From Candidula unifasciata (lineage: Eukaryota > Mollusca > Gastropoda > Stylommatophora > Geomitridae): 64,000 nt of DNA. The stretch is taken from the NCBI GenBank assembly GCA_905116865.2, contig CAJHNH020004879.1:391001-455000 (forward strand), given 5' to 3'. Positions 1-11,409 of this stretch are shown here, in pieces. Made by a program: the position numbers and the translations under genes. Under the pieces are notes generated by a model that worked only from the letters and a program-made list of their open reading frames with translations, did not search any database and was not told the DNA's origin. Numbering within the stretch: the stretch's first letter is position 1; every line of letters starts with the position of its first letter.

Positions 1-25
1 AAAATTAATACTATTACTCATTCAT

Positions 26-300
26 TCATTCAGTAGCATGTCCCTCGCGGAACCTCGCTGCCATAACAACCCTCCGGAAAACCTTCCTATCCTGAGCAAG
101 ATGTCCTGCGTCTGATACACCCATCTGGAGATCATCTGCCACATCCTGCACCCATCTTCTCCTTGGCCTTCCTCTTCCTCTCTTCCCAGGCATATACCCC
201 TCCATTATTGTTCTCTCTAGACTTCCATGACGTTTCAAGTGACCAAAATATTTCAATTTTCTTTGTTTTATTGTCTTTACTAGCCAACCCTCTTCAATAC
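26..300 (-). pseudogene. LINE 3' end (post-RT C-terminal segment)
   Basis: Minus-strand open frame reads MKYFGHLKRHGSLERTI, then GKRGRGRPRRRWVQD and DRKVFRRVV. This FGH.KRH...GRGRPRRRW pattern is the C-terminal segment that follows the reverse transcriptase in many invertebrate LINEs. It is a 5'-truncated copy with no RT attached; related copies occur at 4455, 25595 and 27045. Confidence 0.75.
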
Positions 301-545
301 TATTACTACTACTGATAAATAGTTATTATTCATCGACCACCGGGTCGCCAATTAGCTTGCCGATAGACTACTTCATCGCAGTTTGGGGCAGTATTTGTTT
401 CTGTCTCCTTTGATTGCATTAACACCGTGGAGTCCTTTTCAGGGTTCTTGGTGGCATGCAATGCTAAGCCAGTTAAATGGCGCACATAACCTAGTCACAA
501 ATATAATCTAAAGCTCCCCCTTAGGGATGCTGGTTGAGCATGATT
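300..545 (-). repeat. Dispersed repeat A, copy with a single minisatellite unit
   Basis: The reverse complement matches 6340-7210: one copy of the unit catcagc...gggggagcttta (503-541), then gcgccatat, the GGAGTCC stretch, gatcaaaggagacag and the ggcgacccggtgg end. At 6340-7030 that unit is expanded to about 15 copies. A third copy without the unit is at 51497-51625. Confidence 0.6.
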
Positions 546-749
546 TTTTTTTTTTTTAGCAAAGCAATGGAGCTGTTATTATTCTTGTAGTTTGATACGA
601 CCTATGGGATATTATTGATAGTTTTTTTTTTTGGGTGGTACACGCAGATCTACACAGTACCGGCACTTCTTTTTTTGGTTCATCATTCTTTTGGCGCTAC
701 CATAATAGAAACTTTTTGGTGAGTGGCGGCACCTTTTTATACACTTTCT

Positions 750-985
750 GAATAGTTGGGTTAGTTGTGTATCCTTTACAGGATGTTGCAGAACCAACCC
801 CAACAGCCCCTGGCTGTTGTGTAGTTTTTCTAGGCAAATTTTACCTCCAGTAGTTTGCCGTTGCTTTCTGGATGGTCGGCTTTCTTGATACCATGGCGAA
901 ACCAATGCAATGCTGCATGACCCGCAGCTGGGATCGAACCCGGCATTACAAAGCGTTCACATCGACTTAGCCACAGAAGCCGACT
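750..985 (-). mobile_element. tRNA-derived SINE, family 1
   Basis: On the minus strand there is a tRNA-like B box (GGGATCGAACCC type, near 930-940) and a body shared with 32722-32955 (+), 8235-8475 (-) and a fragment at 22850-22940 (-). The shared parts are the run tttgcctagaaaaacyacaac, then cagccc, then the tail aaaggatacacaactaac. Confidence 0.7.
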
Positions 986-1039
986 TCTGAATAGTACCAA
1001 CTCATTTTTCTTCTAGAACAAAAGCTTTGAGTTTATACT

Positions 1040-1740
1040 ACATACAAGTATTGATATAGTCTCGTCTTTCTCATTAAATGTTTATGTTTGTATATAATAT
1101 TGTTAAAGTCTTGTCTTGTTCTACGAAATTAGTGAATGTTTATGTTTGTATGTGAACACTATGTGATATTTCCAGTCTTTCCTTGTTACATGAATGAATG
1201 TTGTGGTTGTATGAGAAAATACTAGTCCTGCCTTGTTAAATGAGTAAATGTTTATGTTTGTATGTGATATTAGTCTGTCCTTGTTATTTGAATGAATGTG
1301 TTTGTGTATATAAGAAAATACTGTAGTCTTTCCTTGTTATATTAATGAACATTTTTGTTTGTATGAGCAAACACTGTAGTGTTTCCTTGTTATATTAATG
1401 AATGTTTTTGTGTGTATGAGAAAATACTGTAGTCTCTCCTTGTTACATTAATGAATGTTTTTGGGTGTATGAGCAAATACTGTAGTCTTTCCTTGTTATA
1501 TTAATGAATGTTTTTGTGTGTATGAGAAAATACTGTAGTCTCTCCTTGTTACATTAATGAATGTTTTTGGGTGTATGAGCAAATACTGTAGTCTTTCCTT
1601 GTTATATTAATAAATGTTTTTGTGTGTATGGAAAATACTGTAGTCTTGTCTTGCTATATATAACTGAATGTTTATGTTTGTATGTGATACTACTATAATC
1701 TTGTTGTTCAAGTGAATATCTGTTTGTATGTGATATTACT
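1040..1740. repeat. 53-bp minisatellite
   Basis: About 10-12 tandem units; the best-preserved ones (1400-1620) have a period of 53 bp, with core tgtagtctttccttgttata and aatgaatgtttttgtgtgta. Outer units are shorter and diverged. Confidence 0.9.
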
Positions 1741-1754
1741 GCTAACACACAAAA

Positions 1755-3780
1755 AGCTTACATTAAATAATTTACTGAAGATTCTACCAGGCTTACTATA
1801 GAAACCAAATTAGTAAAGAAGGAATGGGAAATGTTTAAAAGATCAGTATACGAAGCAACAAGAGAACCATGCGGAATTGGAAAAGAAAAGAATCACAAGA
1901 ACATTATTAACACTCTGGTGGAACGAAGGAGTAAAAACAGCAGTGAAGGAGGAGAAATGTAAATACTAGTCGTGGGCGAAAAGTAGAAATCGAGATGATC
2001 TTGAAGAATATAGAGTAGCAAGAATTATAGCCAGAGATGTCAGAAACGCCAAAGAAACATCATGGCAGACATACAACGAAATGTTGAACACTGATTTTAA
2101 AAAAGTGATACGAAAAACTTTTATAAGCAAATTAAAGTTATGAGACGTAGAATGAACAATATGACCCATCATAAATTGTAAATGGCAAGACGGGAGTCCC
2201 CTTTAATGAACCACAACAGGTTCTTGAGAGACTGCGTCAACATTTTAACGATCTACTTAACTTACAATCAGAGAAACAATCCACAACACACAAAAAGACT
2301 ACAGGTACATAAACGAAAATTTAGAACCAAGCTTAACACTCGCAGAAATAAGACAAGTTGTAAAAGAGGAACCTTCCAATAAAGCATCTACCCTGACGAT
2401 ACCCGCTGAACTACTCAGAGCAACAGAAGAGGTAGGCATAAAATGGATATATACAGACTGATCATCTTAGTCTGGACAACACAAGAGACCTGGGAGGACT
2501 GGAGAAACGCAATAATAGTAGCCAACTAGAAGAAGAAAGGCAACAAGAGAGAATGTGAGAAGTATAGAGGAGTTTCGTTATTGAGCTAAACCGGGAAAAT
2601 ATTTGGTAAGATCCTTGAAAAAAGACTAAGCCCCGTCACCGAATCACAACTTAGTGAAGGACATATGTTATTTCGACAAAACAGAAGCTATACTGATGCA
2701 ATGTTCACACATAGACAATTAGTGGAAAGGACTGTAGAATTCGATAAATAATTATATGTAATATTCGAAGACCAACAGAAATTTTTCGATCAAGTTAACG
2801 GAGATAAATTATGGAAAGTATTGCAGAATTACGGAGTAAACGAACACCTTATTAAATTGTGCGAGAGTTTATACGTGAACAGTCATTGCGCAGTTAGAAC
2901 AAATACAGGAGTGTCAGAAAACTTCTACCTTATATCTGGAATGAGACAGGGTGGTGTTTTATCACATCTAATGTTCATCACACACGTCAACAAAATGTAA
3001 AAATCAGCTAACATCAGTGAAGGAGACAACGTCAGAGAATTACTAAATGAATTGCTTTTCGCCGATGACCAGGCAATCATAGCACCAACAGCAGTACAAC
3101 TGCAAGCACTTATGAATAGACTCCACTCAGAATGCGACAACTATAATATGAAGATCAACGTAGACAAAACAGAAGTGACGACAATCTCCAGAAAAGGCAA
3201 AATTGATGAACACCAGTGAAAGCAGCCGAAGGATTTTGCATATTTGGAGCGCATTTGTTAAGACGGAGGAAATAATAAAGTAGTCAAACAAAGATGCAAT
3301 AAAGCTAATCACTTTTTAGGCCAAATGACACCAATTTTGAAATGCGAGCATAAAAAACAAACACTAAAAGAACCCTTTTCAACACAATGTTCTTACCAAC
3401 GCTCTGCTATCAATGTCAAACTTTGACACTTGTCTTTAGAAGACAAGAAAAATAATCACGACAGAAATGAAATGTTTACCTACTATGCTAGGTGTAACGA
3501 GGGTAGATCGTCTTAGGAACAATGATATCAGGACAGTCGACAAAAGCAATACTTAACTTTAAAAAAGAGCAACAGATCAAATGGTTTGGCCATGTAACCA
3601 GATTCGTATCAGACAGGGCACCACAGAGAGCAATATTATACAGATACAGCGGTAACAGGCCCAGAGGTCGACCATGCAGAAAATGGACCGCGGAAATATC
3701 AGAGACGCTGGAAACTACTTTATAGGAAGCGAACAGAAGGGCCGTTTCAGAGATCTCTACCTGCCCTGACGCCGTGAGAC
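1755..3780 (+). pseudogene. Decayed LINE with reverse transcriptase domain
   Basis: Plus-strand frames interrupted by stops and shifts, in the order of a non-LTR retrotransposon RT. KKKGNKRECEKYRGVSLL lies near 2525-2585, then a FRQNRS segment, SGMRQGG near 2935, the catalytic LLFADDQAII near 3055-3080 (YADD/FADD box), NVDKTEV near 3155, and a C-terminal QIKWFGHVTRF...GRPRGRP tail near 3565-3700. The 22050-22440 (-) fragment is from a related element. Not functional. Confidence 0.88.
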
Positions 3781-3939
3781 ATTCCAGGAGTAGAGAAAGA
3801 AGAGAGAATGACTATGATTCATGAAATGCTGTACTGGGTTATTTTAGCTCGTATACTTTTCTTCTTCTTCCCCTCGTCCTCTTCATTCTGCTCCTCCTCT
3901 TCCTACTGTATATCCACTATCCTCCATTTATCTTAGCGA

Positions 3940-4290
3940 GATGTTGCAGCGTCGTGTAAGCAGCCTCTCTGTGCTCCCAAGACTTTCACTTGTGTACGCT
4001 GGCAGGACCGGACTTAGACTGGATGAGGTCCCTACCTTTTTCAATTGCACCTCGATCTCGCTCTTATGTATCATCACTAAAGAGCTATCCTCCCCCATGG
4101 ATATGTCTAGCGAGATCAGCATTTAAAGCTACCATTAAAGCAGGCGTTGTGTAAGCAGGTTCTCTGGATCTCCTAAGACTTTTGATGCACTTTCTGTTCA
4201 CGCTGAAGCAGCACTGAAACAGCAGACTTAAAGACTGTGATGGATGTCCCCTCACCCTTTTTTTTCAATTGCACCATCGATCTCGACAAG
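3940..4290. repeat. Two-copy direct duplication of about 190 bp
   Basis: 3945-4070 and 4140-4280 share gcgtcgtgtaagcag, ctaagactttyrmtt and ttcaattgcacc...cgatctcg in the same order. The copies are diverged. Confidence 0.55.
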
Positions 4291-4429
4291 TTTGAATAAA
4301 TAAAAACAGGTGAATACATCTAAAACATCTAAAACAATATAAATGTAATTAGAAAAATTTGTGGTTGGGGATTTCAATGTTATAGAAAAATTATTAGAAT
4401 ACCATGGATCAGAAAGAGGAAAAACATCG

Positions 4430-4735
4430 ACATTCTGAACGAGTTGAACATCAAGGAGAACTGGCTTATAAACAGCAACCTGTCCCGAAAGTTGAAGTAT
4501 TTTGGCCACATCAAGCATCATGGTGGCTTTGAAAAGACGGTGATGAAAGCTGCAGTTTGTGGAAGGCGAAGCAGGGGTCTACCACCGCGAAGATGGATAC
4601 AAGACATTGAAGATGCATTGGCATTGAAAGCACACGGGGCCGGAGAGCTGGCTAGGGAAAGGGATACTTTCAGGCGTGCCATGAAGAGAGCGACGTTCTG
4701 TAAAGGATTTGCTGATTGATGTGTGGGGGTTTTAA
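4430..4735 (+). pseudogene. LINE 3' end (post-RT C-terminal segment)
   Basis: Open frame reads LINSNLSRKLKYFGHIKHHG, then GRRSRGLPPRRWIQD and RDTFRRAMKRATFCKG. Same family as 26-256 (-) and 27045-27325 (+). 5'-truncated; no RT. Confidence 0.78.
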
Positions 4736-4861
4736 ATATATAAAAAGAAAATTGCATTTATGAAAAAATAGGGGGAATTTTTAGGGTTTAGCTTATTTAG
4801 CTTGTACTGTTGAAGTTGGTCCTAATTTCTCTGAGGTCGTTCTTACTGTCGTCTTGCTTTG

Positions 4862-5025
4862 GGAGTGATGTTCAATACCACCAGGTCCGCACATCAAGCG
4901 ATGAATACCCGTTGACACAAAGTGCTACCATTCGGATGAGAACCACCGGGGTACAAGTCCCAGAAACCCCATCCAACCGTTAGAGCCTCCGACTAAAGCC
5001 GGAGTGGAACTTCACAATACCAAAC
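4862..5025 (+). repeat. Dispersed repeat B, copy 1
   Basis: Shares gacacaaagtgctaccattc, cccatccaaccgttaga and gccggagtggaact with 57020-57165 (+), with scattered differences. Nature unknown; no coding potential. Confidence 0.6.
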
Positions 5026-5194
5026 AATTTGTCCCAAATTAGGTCAAAGTTAATCATTCTCGCTTTGTATTTGTGAAAGTATAGGTATGTATTTGTGCGT
5101 GTTTAACTTTTCACCTGAATTAATCAAGTAACAGAAAGTGTATTGATCGACACTCATAGAAAGAAGTAGAAAGAAGGAAGCTTTTCTCTGAGCT

Positions 5195-6040
5195 TATGTT
5201 TCTTCATTTGGACTGTCTTTTGTAGTTGAAGCCATGACAGTTGTGGCTGAACTGTTTGCTGTATTTTCTTTCATAACTGTGTGGCAGATTTCTATGAGTC
5301 TTCTGTTTTTTCTTGCCTGCGATGTTGACAACAAAATAATAAAAGTTTTTGTGAGATTTGCCTTTGTATAGTGTATGTATCTTTCCATTCTTCTTCTGCT
5401 GCCCTTTCTTCTTCTTCTTTCTTCTTGACTTTTTTCCCAAATGGAGCATAGGCCATCAACCAACTCACGCCAAGTCTTTCTAGACTTCGCTGTCGTATGC
5501 AGCTCCCTTATGCCCCGCCCCCCCCCCGCCCCCATATTTTTAACTTCGCTCTCTAGCACCATTCTCCATTTGTTTGGGGTCTTCCTTTGTTTCTCGGCCC
5601 CTGTGAGTTCCAGTGCAATGGTATTCTAGTTATTTTGTTCTCAGGTTTTCTCAACGTGTTTCCTATCCAGCGCCAGCGTCTTCTCTTCACCTCTTGATCC
5701 ACTGGAATTTGTCTAACTTTTCCCCCAAAGCTCTACATTAGTAATTCTATCTTACCATTTAATTCCATCTATTCTACGCAGGCACCAGTTAATGACTGTT
5801 TGTAGTTAATTATTAATTGCCTTCGTTGTTCTCCGTCTTTCCGCTCCACACAGCGGTACTGATTTGACATTATAATTAACAATTGTTAGTTTAGTAATAG
5901 TTTTAATTACTTTTGACCTCCACAACTTTCCTAGTTCTATGAAAGCTTCTTTTGATTTTTGTATTCGTATTTTAATATCTCCATTAGTTCCCCTATCTTT
6001 ATCCACATTACAGCCCAAATAGGTGTACGATTCCATATCC
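5195..6040 (-). pseudogene. LINE RT C-terminus and tail
   Basis: Minus-strand frames: MESYTYLGCNVDKDRG (end of RT, near 6036-5990), LGKLWRSKVIKTITKLTI, then NKWRMVLESEVKNMGAG and SRKTWRELVDGLCSIWEKS near 5560-5430. The RELVDGLC ending is typical of a widespread invertebrate LINE group. Broken by frameshifts. Confidence 0.8.
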
Positions 6041-6054
6041 TCCGCCCTTCACCC

Positions 6055-6335
6055 ACCGATATCCCCGTGTTGTTTCCGGGGCATCCTATTTTGAGAAGGA
6101 CAAGATTAGACCCACTGACTGCCCAAAACCATCTCGTAAGAGTCGACTAATTGGGAGCTTCTTTGGAAGTCGGAGTGCATCTGTCTGAGAGGCAAGGAAC
6201 CAACAGTCTGCAGGCAAATGATTCAGTTTGTAGAACAGGTACGCACTCAACACTCAGGTTCTGGAAAAGGACTACAGTCCAGAAGTTAACAAACAATCAG
6301 AATTTTAGCCGGAGTTTTAGCCGGAGCTTTAGGAT
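6055..6335 (+). mobile_element. SINE-like dispersed repeat C
   Basis: Carries the family landmarks taagagtcgactaattggga, gaagtcggagtgcatctg, ggcaaggaaccaacagtctg and ctcaggttctggaa. Other copies: 46400-46675 and 47275-47515 (+), 24440-24545 (-), 24700-24860 (+), 56685-56900, 58110-58280 and 59495-59760 (-). No coding frame is conserved, so a non-autonomous element is likely. Confidence 0.7.
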
Positions 6336-6339
6336 GTAA

Positions 6340-7040
6340 TTGTGATCAACCAGCATCCCTAAAGGGGGAGCTTTAAATTATAATTGTGATCAGCCAGCAT
6401 ACTTGAAAGGGGAGCTTTAGGTTATAATTGTGATCAGCCAGCATTCCTGAAGGGGGAGCTTTAGGTTATAATTGTGATCAGCCAGCATCCATGAAGTAGG
6501 AAGCTTTAGGTTATAATTGTGATCAGCCAGCATCCATGAAGTAGGAAGCTTTAGGTTATAATTGTGATCAGCCAGCATCCATGAAAGGGGAGCTTTAGGT
6601 TATAATTGTGATCAGCCAGCATCCCTGAAAGGGGAGCTTAAAGTTGTAATTGTGATCAGCCAGCATACTTGAAAGGAGAGCTTTAAGTTGTAATTGTGAT
6701 CAGCTAGCATCCCTGAAGGGAAAGCTTTAGGTTGTAATTGTGGTCAGCCAGCATACTTGAAAGGGGAGCTTTAGTTATAATTGTGATCAGCCAGCATCTC
6801 TGTAGTGGGAGCTTTAGGTTATAATTGTGATCAGCCAGCATCCCTGAAGGGAAAGCTTTAGTTATAATTGTGATCAGCCAGCATCCCTGAAGGGGGAGCT
6901 TTAAGTTGTAATTGTGATCAGCCAGCATACTTGAAAGGGGAGCTTTAGTTATAATTGTGATCAGCCAGCATACTTGAAAGGGGAGCTTTAGGTTATAATT
7001 GTGATCAGCCAGCATCCCTGAAGGGGGAGCTTTAGGTTAT
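6340..7040 (+). repeat. Minisatellite of about 45 bp within dispersed repeat A
   Basis: About 15 units of ttgtgatcagccagcatccc plus a G-rich half ending gagctttaggttataa. The array is followed directly by the rest of repeat A (7040-7210). Confidence 0.92.
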
Positions 7041-7212
7041 AATTATGACTAGGCTATGTGCGCCATATAAAATTGGCTTTGCATTGCACGCCACTGAGGG
7101 CCCTGAAAAGGACTCCTGCAGTGTTGATGCGATCAAAGGAGACAGACCCAAATACTGTCCCGACCGTCGAAAAGTCGTCTACCGGCGAGCCAATGGTCCA
7201 TCTTGTCGCTGA
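7040..7212 (+). repeat. Dispersed repeat A, unique part
   Basis: gcgccatataaaattgg, cactgagggccctgaaaagg, gatgcgatcaaaggagacag and the gtcgctgatt end are shared with 51497-51625 (+) and 310-480 (-). Confidence 0.65.
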
Positions 7213-7625
7213 TTAAAAAAAACGACTAGAAGTTGCAAGCTTTAAATACCTCGGTTCTCACATATGGCAGCTGTATCAAAGAGGTCAGGACAGTGCCTGA
7301 AATGGCAGTAGGCGCGATGGCCCAGTTGAAAACTATGTGGAAGAGCAAAATCAGAATTGTAGCAAAGGTCAATATATACAAATCACTGGTATTGTCTATC
7401 TTCTTATACGGATGTGAGAGTTGAACTCTGACTGTAAAAATGGAAAGAACGATTTAGGCTTTCGAATATAAATGCTGTAGGCGAGTTTTACGAATTAGTT
7501 ATTTAGAATATAAAACTAACAGATATGTCAGAGATAAAATAAACAAATTTTCAGTACAACAGAAACCTCTCTTGACAGTGGTGAAACGTGGCAAGCTAGC
7601 TCAATTTGTATTCAACACCCCTTCC
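7213..7625 (+). pseudogene. LINE RT C-terminal fragment
   Basis: Reads LEVASFKYLGSHI, then KTMWKSKIRIVAKVNIYKSL and VLSIFLYGCES, the end of a LINE RT domain, then a diverged tail. The 18490-19200 (-) fragment is a close relative (MWKSKIIIAVKVNMYKSLVL). Several stops. Confidence 0.8.
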
Positions 7626-7661
7626 TTAAATTGCATCTGAAGCTACTGCTAACCTCTAAGT

Positions 7662-7845
7662 CAATGGTTCTCAACCTTCATAATTGCGCGACCCTTTATT
7701 ACAGTTCTCATGTTGTGGTGACCCACAGCCGTAAAATTATTTTTGTTGCTGCTTCATAACTTCAGTAAATATGTGTTTCCGGTGGTCATGTGAAAGGGTC
7801 GTTCCATCCCCAAAAGGATCCCTACCCACAGGTTGAGAACTGCTG
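7662..7845. mobile_element. hAT-type MITE 1, short copy
   Basis: 184 bp between imperfect terminal inverted repeats (CAATGGTTCTCAACC and the reverse complement of GGTTGAGAACTGCTG). It is flanked by likely 8-bp target duplications (ctctaagt, ctctagga; 6 of 8 match). Internal motifs catgttgtggtgacc and gtgaaagggtcgt. It is a short sibling of the element at 62341-63049. Non-coding; would need a hAT transposase in trans. Confidence 0.8.
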
Positions 7846-7938
7846 CTCTAGGATCATGCTGCCTCCCCCCCCCCAACCCCCACCCCCAATCCCGCTGGAG
7901 ATATCACCCAATAAGAAACTGATTTAACGCTAGTACAC

Positions 7939-8125
7939 CAGGGCTGTTCAGCTAAGTTTACTCAGGGGCCAATATGTTGAAAATAAAAGGATCACCGTGA
8001 GCCGTAAGCCGGAGCATCAGCATAGAATGATCTTTAATACAGTGCAGTTGGCAACGATCCGCGGGCCACTTGTCAGGTCTTCGTGGGCCAGATTCGACCC
8101 GCGAGCTGCCAGTTGAATAACCCTG
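7939..8125. mobile_element. hAT-like MITE 2, copy 1
   Basis: Starts CAGGGCTGTTCAGCT and ends AGTTGAATAACCCTG (inverted, three mismatches). 187 bp, non-coding. Shares gatccgcgggccact and the ends with 9589-9773, and the left end with 58289-58453. No clear target duplication. Confidence 0.7.
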
Positions 8126-8234
8126 GCCTGTACATTACCTTGAATGCCAACGGGGTGTGTGCTTATTTTTACAAAACTTGCGCAGTACTGCAGGCGTATG
8201 TCTCCCTGGTACACCACAGACAAGTGGTTACCAT

Positions 8235-8475
8235 AGTTAAGTTAGTTGCGTATCCTTTATAGAATCTTGCAGAACAACCCTAGCATCTTTTTGGCTGTTG
8301 TGGTTTTTCTAGGCAAATGTTACCTTCAGTAGTTTGCCATTGCCGTGCTGTACGGTAAGCTCTCTGTTCCACTGTCTAAACAAACGCAAGACAAATCGTC
8401 CGCATCTGGTATCAAACCCGGCACCCCGGCATTACGATAGCGTTCGCAAAGCCTAAGCCTCAGACGCTGACGGTT
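8235..8475 (-). mobile_element. tRNA-derived SINE, family 1
   Basis: Minus-strand copy sharing the tttgcctagaaaaaccacaa body and the cgcaactaac tail with 32722-32955. B-box-like GGTATCAAACCC region near 8408-8420. Confidence 0.7.
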
Positions 8476-8599
8476 ACCATAGGCAAGAATCGAATCGGCA
8501 AGTGATCTCCGAGCTGGGGAGCCACAGATTCATTGGCCAGAAACCTAGATGTTGAATAGCTTCTGCCCCCTCCCCCTCCTTCTTTTTAAGTCCACGCCG

Positions 8600-8890
8600 T
8601 GTGGCGTTGGTAGTCATGTCGATCTACAGCCTTCTGTGTCGTGTACTTTTAGTCAACTCTGACACAGATGATCCTCCATGCCATGATGTCAAACTGTCCA
8701 GCATCTTTTCTCTTGGTCTCCCTCTGCCTCTCCTCCCCTCCAACTGTCCTACCGTCATGATATACTCGAGTTTCCTCCTTCTCATCATATGACCAAAGAA
8801 GATAGATTGTCCACTCATTGGTAGATGGCGCATATCGAGGTTGTGCTTCACGACTTGGGTCTGATGAGCCAGGTTCTCACTAGAATGCAA
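8600..8890 (-). pseudogene. LINE 3' end
   Basis: Minus frame reads MRHLPMSGQSIFFGHMMRRR, then GRRGRGRPREKMLDSLTSWH and STRHRRLW. Same family as 40800-41265, 48250-48640 and 63195-63405. 5'-truncated. Confidence 0.78.
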
Positions 8891-8934
8891 TTTCGACTCT
8901 GTCTTTGGAACGAAAATCCTAACAGATGAATACT

Positions 8935-9298
8935 AGGCTGGATGGATTAAAGAGACCATGAGAGAAACGTTATGTCGTATCTAGAGCCGCATGACGCCCG
9001 AGTCCAGTGAGGATGGATTAAAGAGACCATGAGAGAAACGTTATGTCGTATCTAGAGCCGCATGACGCCCGAGTCCAGTGAGGATGGATTAAAGAGACCA
9101 TGAGAGAAACGTTATGTCGTATCTAGGCCGCATGACGCCCGAGTCCAGTGAGGATGGATTAAAGAGACCATGAGAGAAACGTTATGTCGTATCTAGAGCC
9201 GCATGACGCCCGAGTCCAGTGAGGATGGATTAAAGAGACCATGAGAGAAACGTTATGTCGTATCTAGAGCCGCATGACGCCCGAGTCCAGTGAGGAAA
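8935..9298. repeat. 71-bp tandem repeat, 5 units
   Basis: Five nearly identical units with gaggatggattaaagagacc, gagaaacgttatgtcgtatc and gcatgacgcccgagtccagt. Differences between units are single bases, so the expansion is recent. Confidence 0.95.
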
Positions 9299-9399
9299 GG
9301 CTAATGTGTTGAGGCATCGAACTTCATTCCATGATCAACGTGAAGCTATGTGCAGAAGATGACGAGTCATTGTCCGAACCTTCTACCAGAGAGCCGGAT

Positions 9400-9565
9400 T
9401 TTTCTCATAATGACTCAGGTCGACCCAGCCTTACATGGATACCAGGTAAATTCATAGGAAGTAAAGGCCACACCACCCAGTCGAGGTTTATACAAATATG
9501 AGTTTAGCCTCATATGGCCGACGCACCTCTGGCGTGTAAAGGGACTTTTAACTTTTGCTTACTGT
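9400..9565 (+). mobile_element. SINE family 2, diverged copy
   Basis: Contains actcaggtcgacccagcctt, gtaccaggtaa-like sequence, gaagtaaaggcc and the cctctggcgtgtaaagggac end, matching 61045-61322 in order. Confidence 0.5.
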
Positions 9566-9588
9566 ACTCGAGCATCATTACTAGGCGT

Positions 9589-9773
9589 TAGGGCTTTTTA
9601 ACTAAGTTTACACAGGGGCCAGAATTGTGAAAATGGCGATTTTTCCGTACCAAAGGTTCGAGCCACTGCTTAGAAAGAACATTACTGTAATGCTACTGGC
9701 AATGATCCGCGGGCCACTATCTAGGCCTCAGTAGACCAGCTTTAACCCACGGGCCGCAAGATGAGCAGCCATG
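9589..9773. mobile_element. hAT-like MITE 2, copy 2
   Basis: 185 bp. Left end TTAGGGCTTTTTAACTAAG, internal acaggggcca and aatgatccgcgggccact, right end gagcagccatg. Same layout as 7939-8125 but more diverged ends. Confidence 0.6.
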
Positions 9774-9839
9774 CTCTAGGTTAACGGCAGCATCCTATAC
9801 CCATCCTCTGCTCATCCTTTTTTTAGGATCCACCTGCGT

Positions 9840-11405
9840 ATCCCCTGTCACATATTACAGGCACCCACACACAAGTCCACTCTCATAGACCACAGGCACC
9901 CAACACACATATCCACTCTCATACACCACAGGCACCTAACACACATATCCGCCCTCATATACCACAGGCACCTACACACGTATCCACTGCCATATAATAC
10001 AGACACCCACACACAAACCCACTGTTATATACTATAGGCACCCACAAACATATCCACTCTCATATACCACAGGCACATACACACATATCTACTGTCATAT
10101 ACCACAGGCACACCGCACAGATATCCACGGGCATATGCCACAGGCGGTTACACACACACGACACATATCTACTGTCATATACCACAGGCAACCACATACA
10201 TATCCACGGGCATATGCCACAGGTAGTTACACACACGACACATATTTACTGTCATTTACCACAGGTAACCACATACATATCCACGGGCATATGCCACAGG
10301 CAGTTACACACACACGACACATATCCACTGTCATATACCACACATAACCACACACACATATTCACGGGCATATGCCACAGACACCCACACACATATCCAG
10401 TCATACACCACAGGCACCCAAACACATATCAATTGGTATATACCACGGGCACCCACACATACAGATATCCACTATCATTTACCGCAGGCATCCATACACA
10501 CCACCCAGATATCCACTGCCATATATAACAGGCATCCCCACAAATATCCACAGTTATATACCACAGGCACCCAACACACATATCCACCCTTATATACCAC
10601 AGGCACCCACACACATATCCACTCTCATATATCACAGGCACCCCAAACACATATCCACTCTCATATACCACAGGCACCCCACACACATATCCACTGTCAT
10701 ATACCACAGGCACCTACACACATATCCACTCTCATATACCACAGGCACCTACATACATATCCACTCTCATATACCACAGGCACCCACATACATATCCAGT
10801 CATACACCATAGGCACCCAAACACATATCAATTGGCATATACCACAGGCACCCACACACATATCCGGTCATACACCACAGGCACCTACACACATATCTAT
10901 TGTCATATACCACAGGCAACCACACGCATATACACGGGCATATGCTACAGGCAGTTACACACACACGACACATATCCACTGTCATATACCACAGGCAACC
11001 ACACACATATCCACGGGCATATGCCACAGGCATACACACGACACATATCCACTGTCATATACCACAGGCACCCACACACATATCCAGTCATACACCACAG
11101 GCACCCAAACACATATCAATTGGCATATACCACAGGCACCCACACATACAGATATCCACTATCATTTACCGCAGGCATCCATACACACCACCCAGATATC
11201 CACTGCCATATACAACAAGCATCCCCACACATATCTAGTTATATACCACAGACACCTACACATATATCAACGGTCATATACCACCGGCACCCACACATAC
11301 CACACATATATCTACTGTCATTTATCACAGGCACCCACAAACATCACACAGAATCCATTATCATATATCACAGTCACCCACACAAACACACACATACCCC
11401 ACACA
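9840..11405. repeat. Minisatellite of about 35 bp with a large internal duplication
   Basis: About 40 units of accacaggcacccacacaca plus tatccactgtcatat. Blocks 10370-10545 and 11060-11225 match almost base for base, as do the ggcatatgccacaggc blocks around 10120-10320 and 10930-11030, so there is a higher-order duplication. Long open frames here are artefacts. Confidence 0.93.
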
Positions 11406-11409
11406 CATA

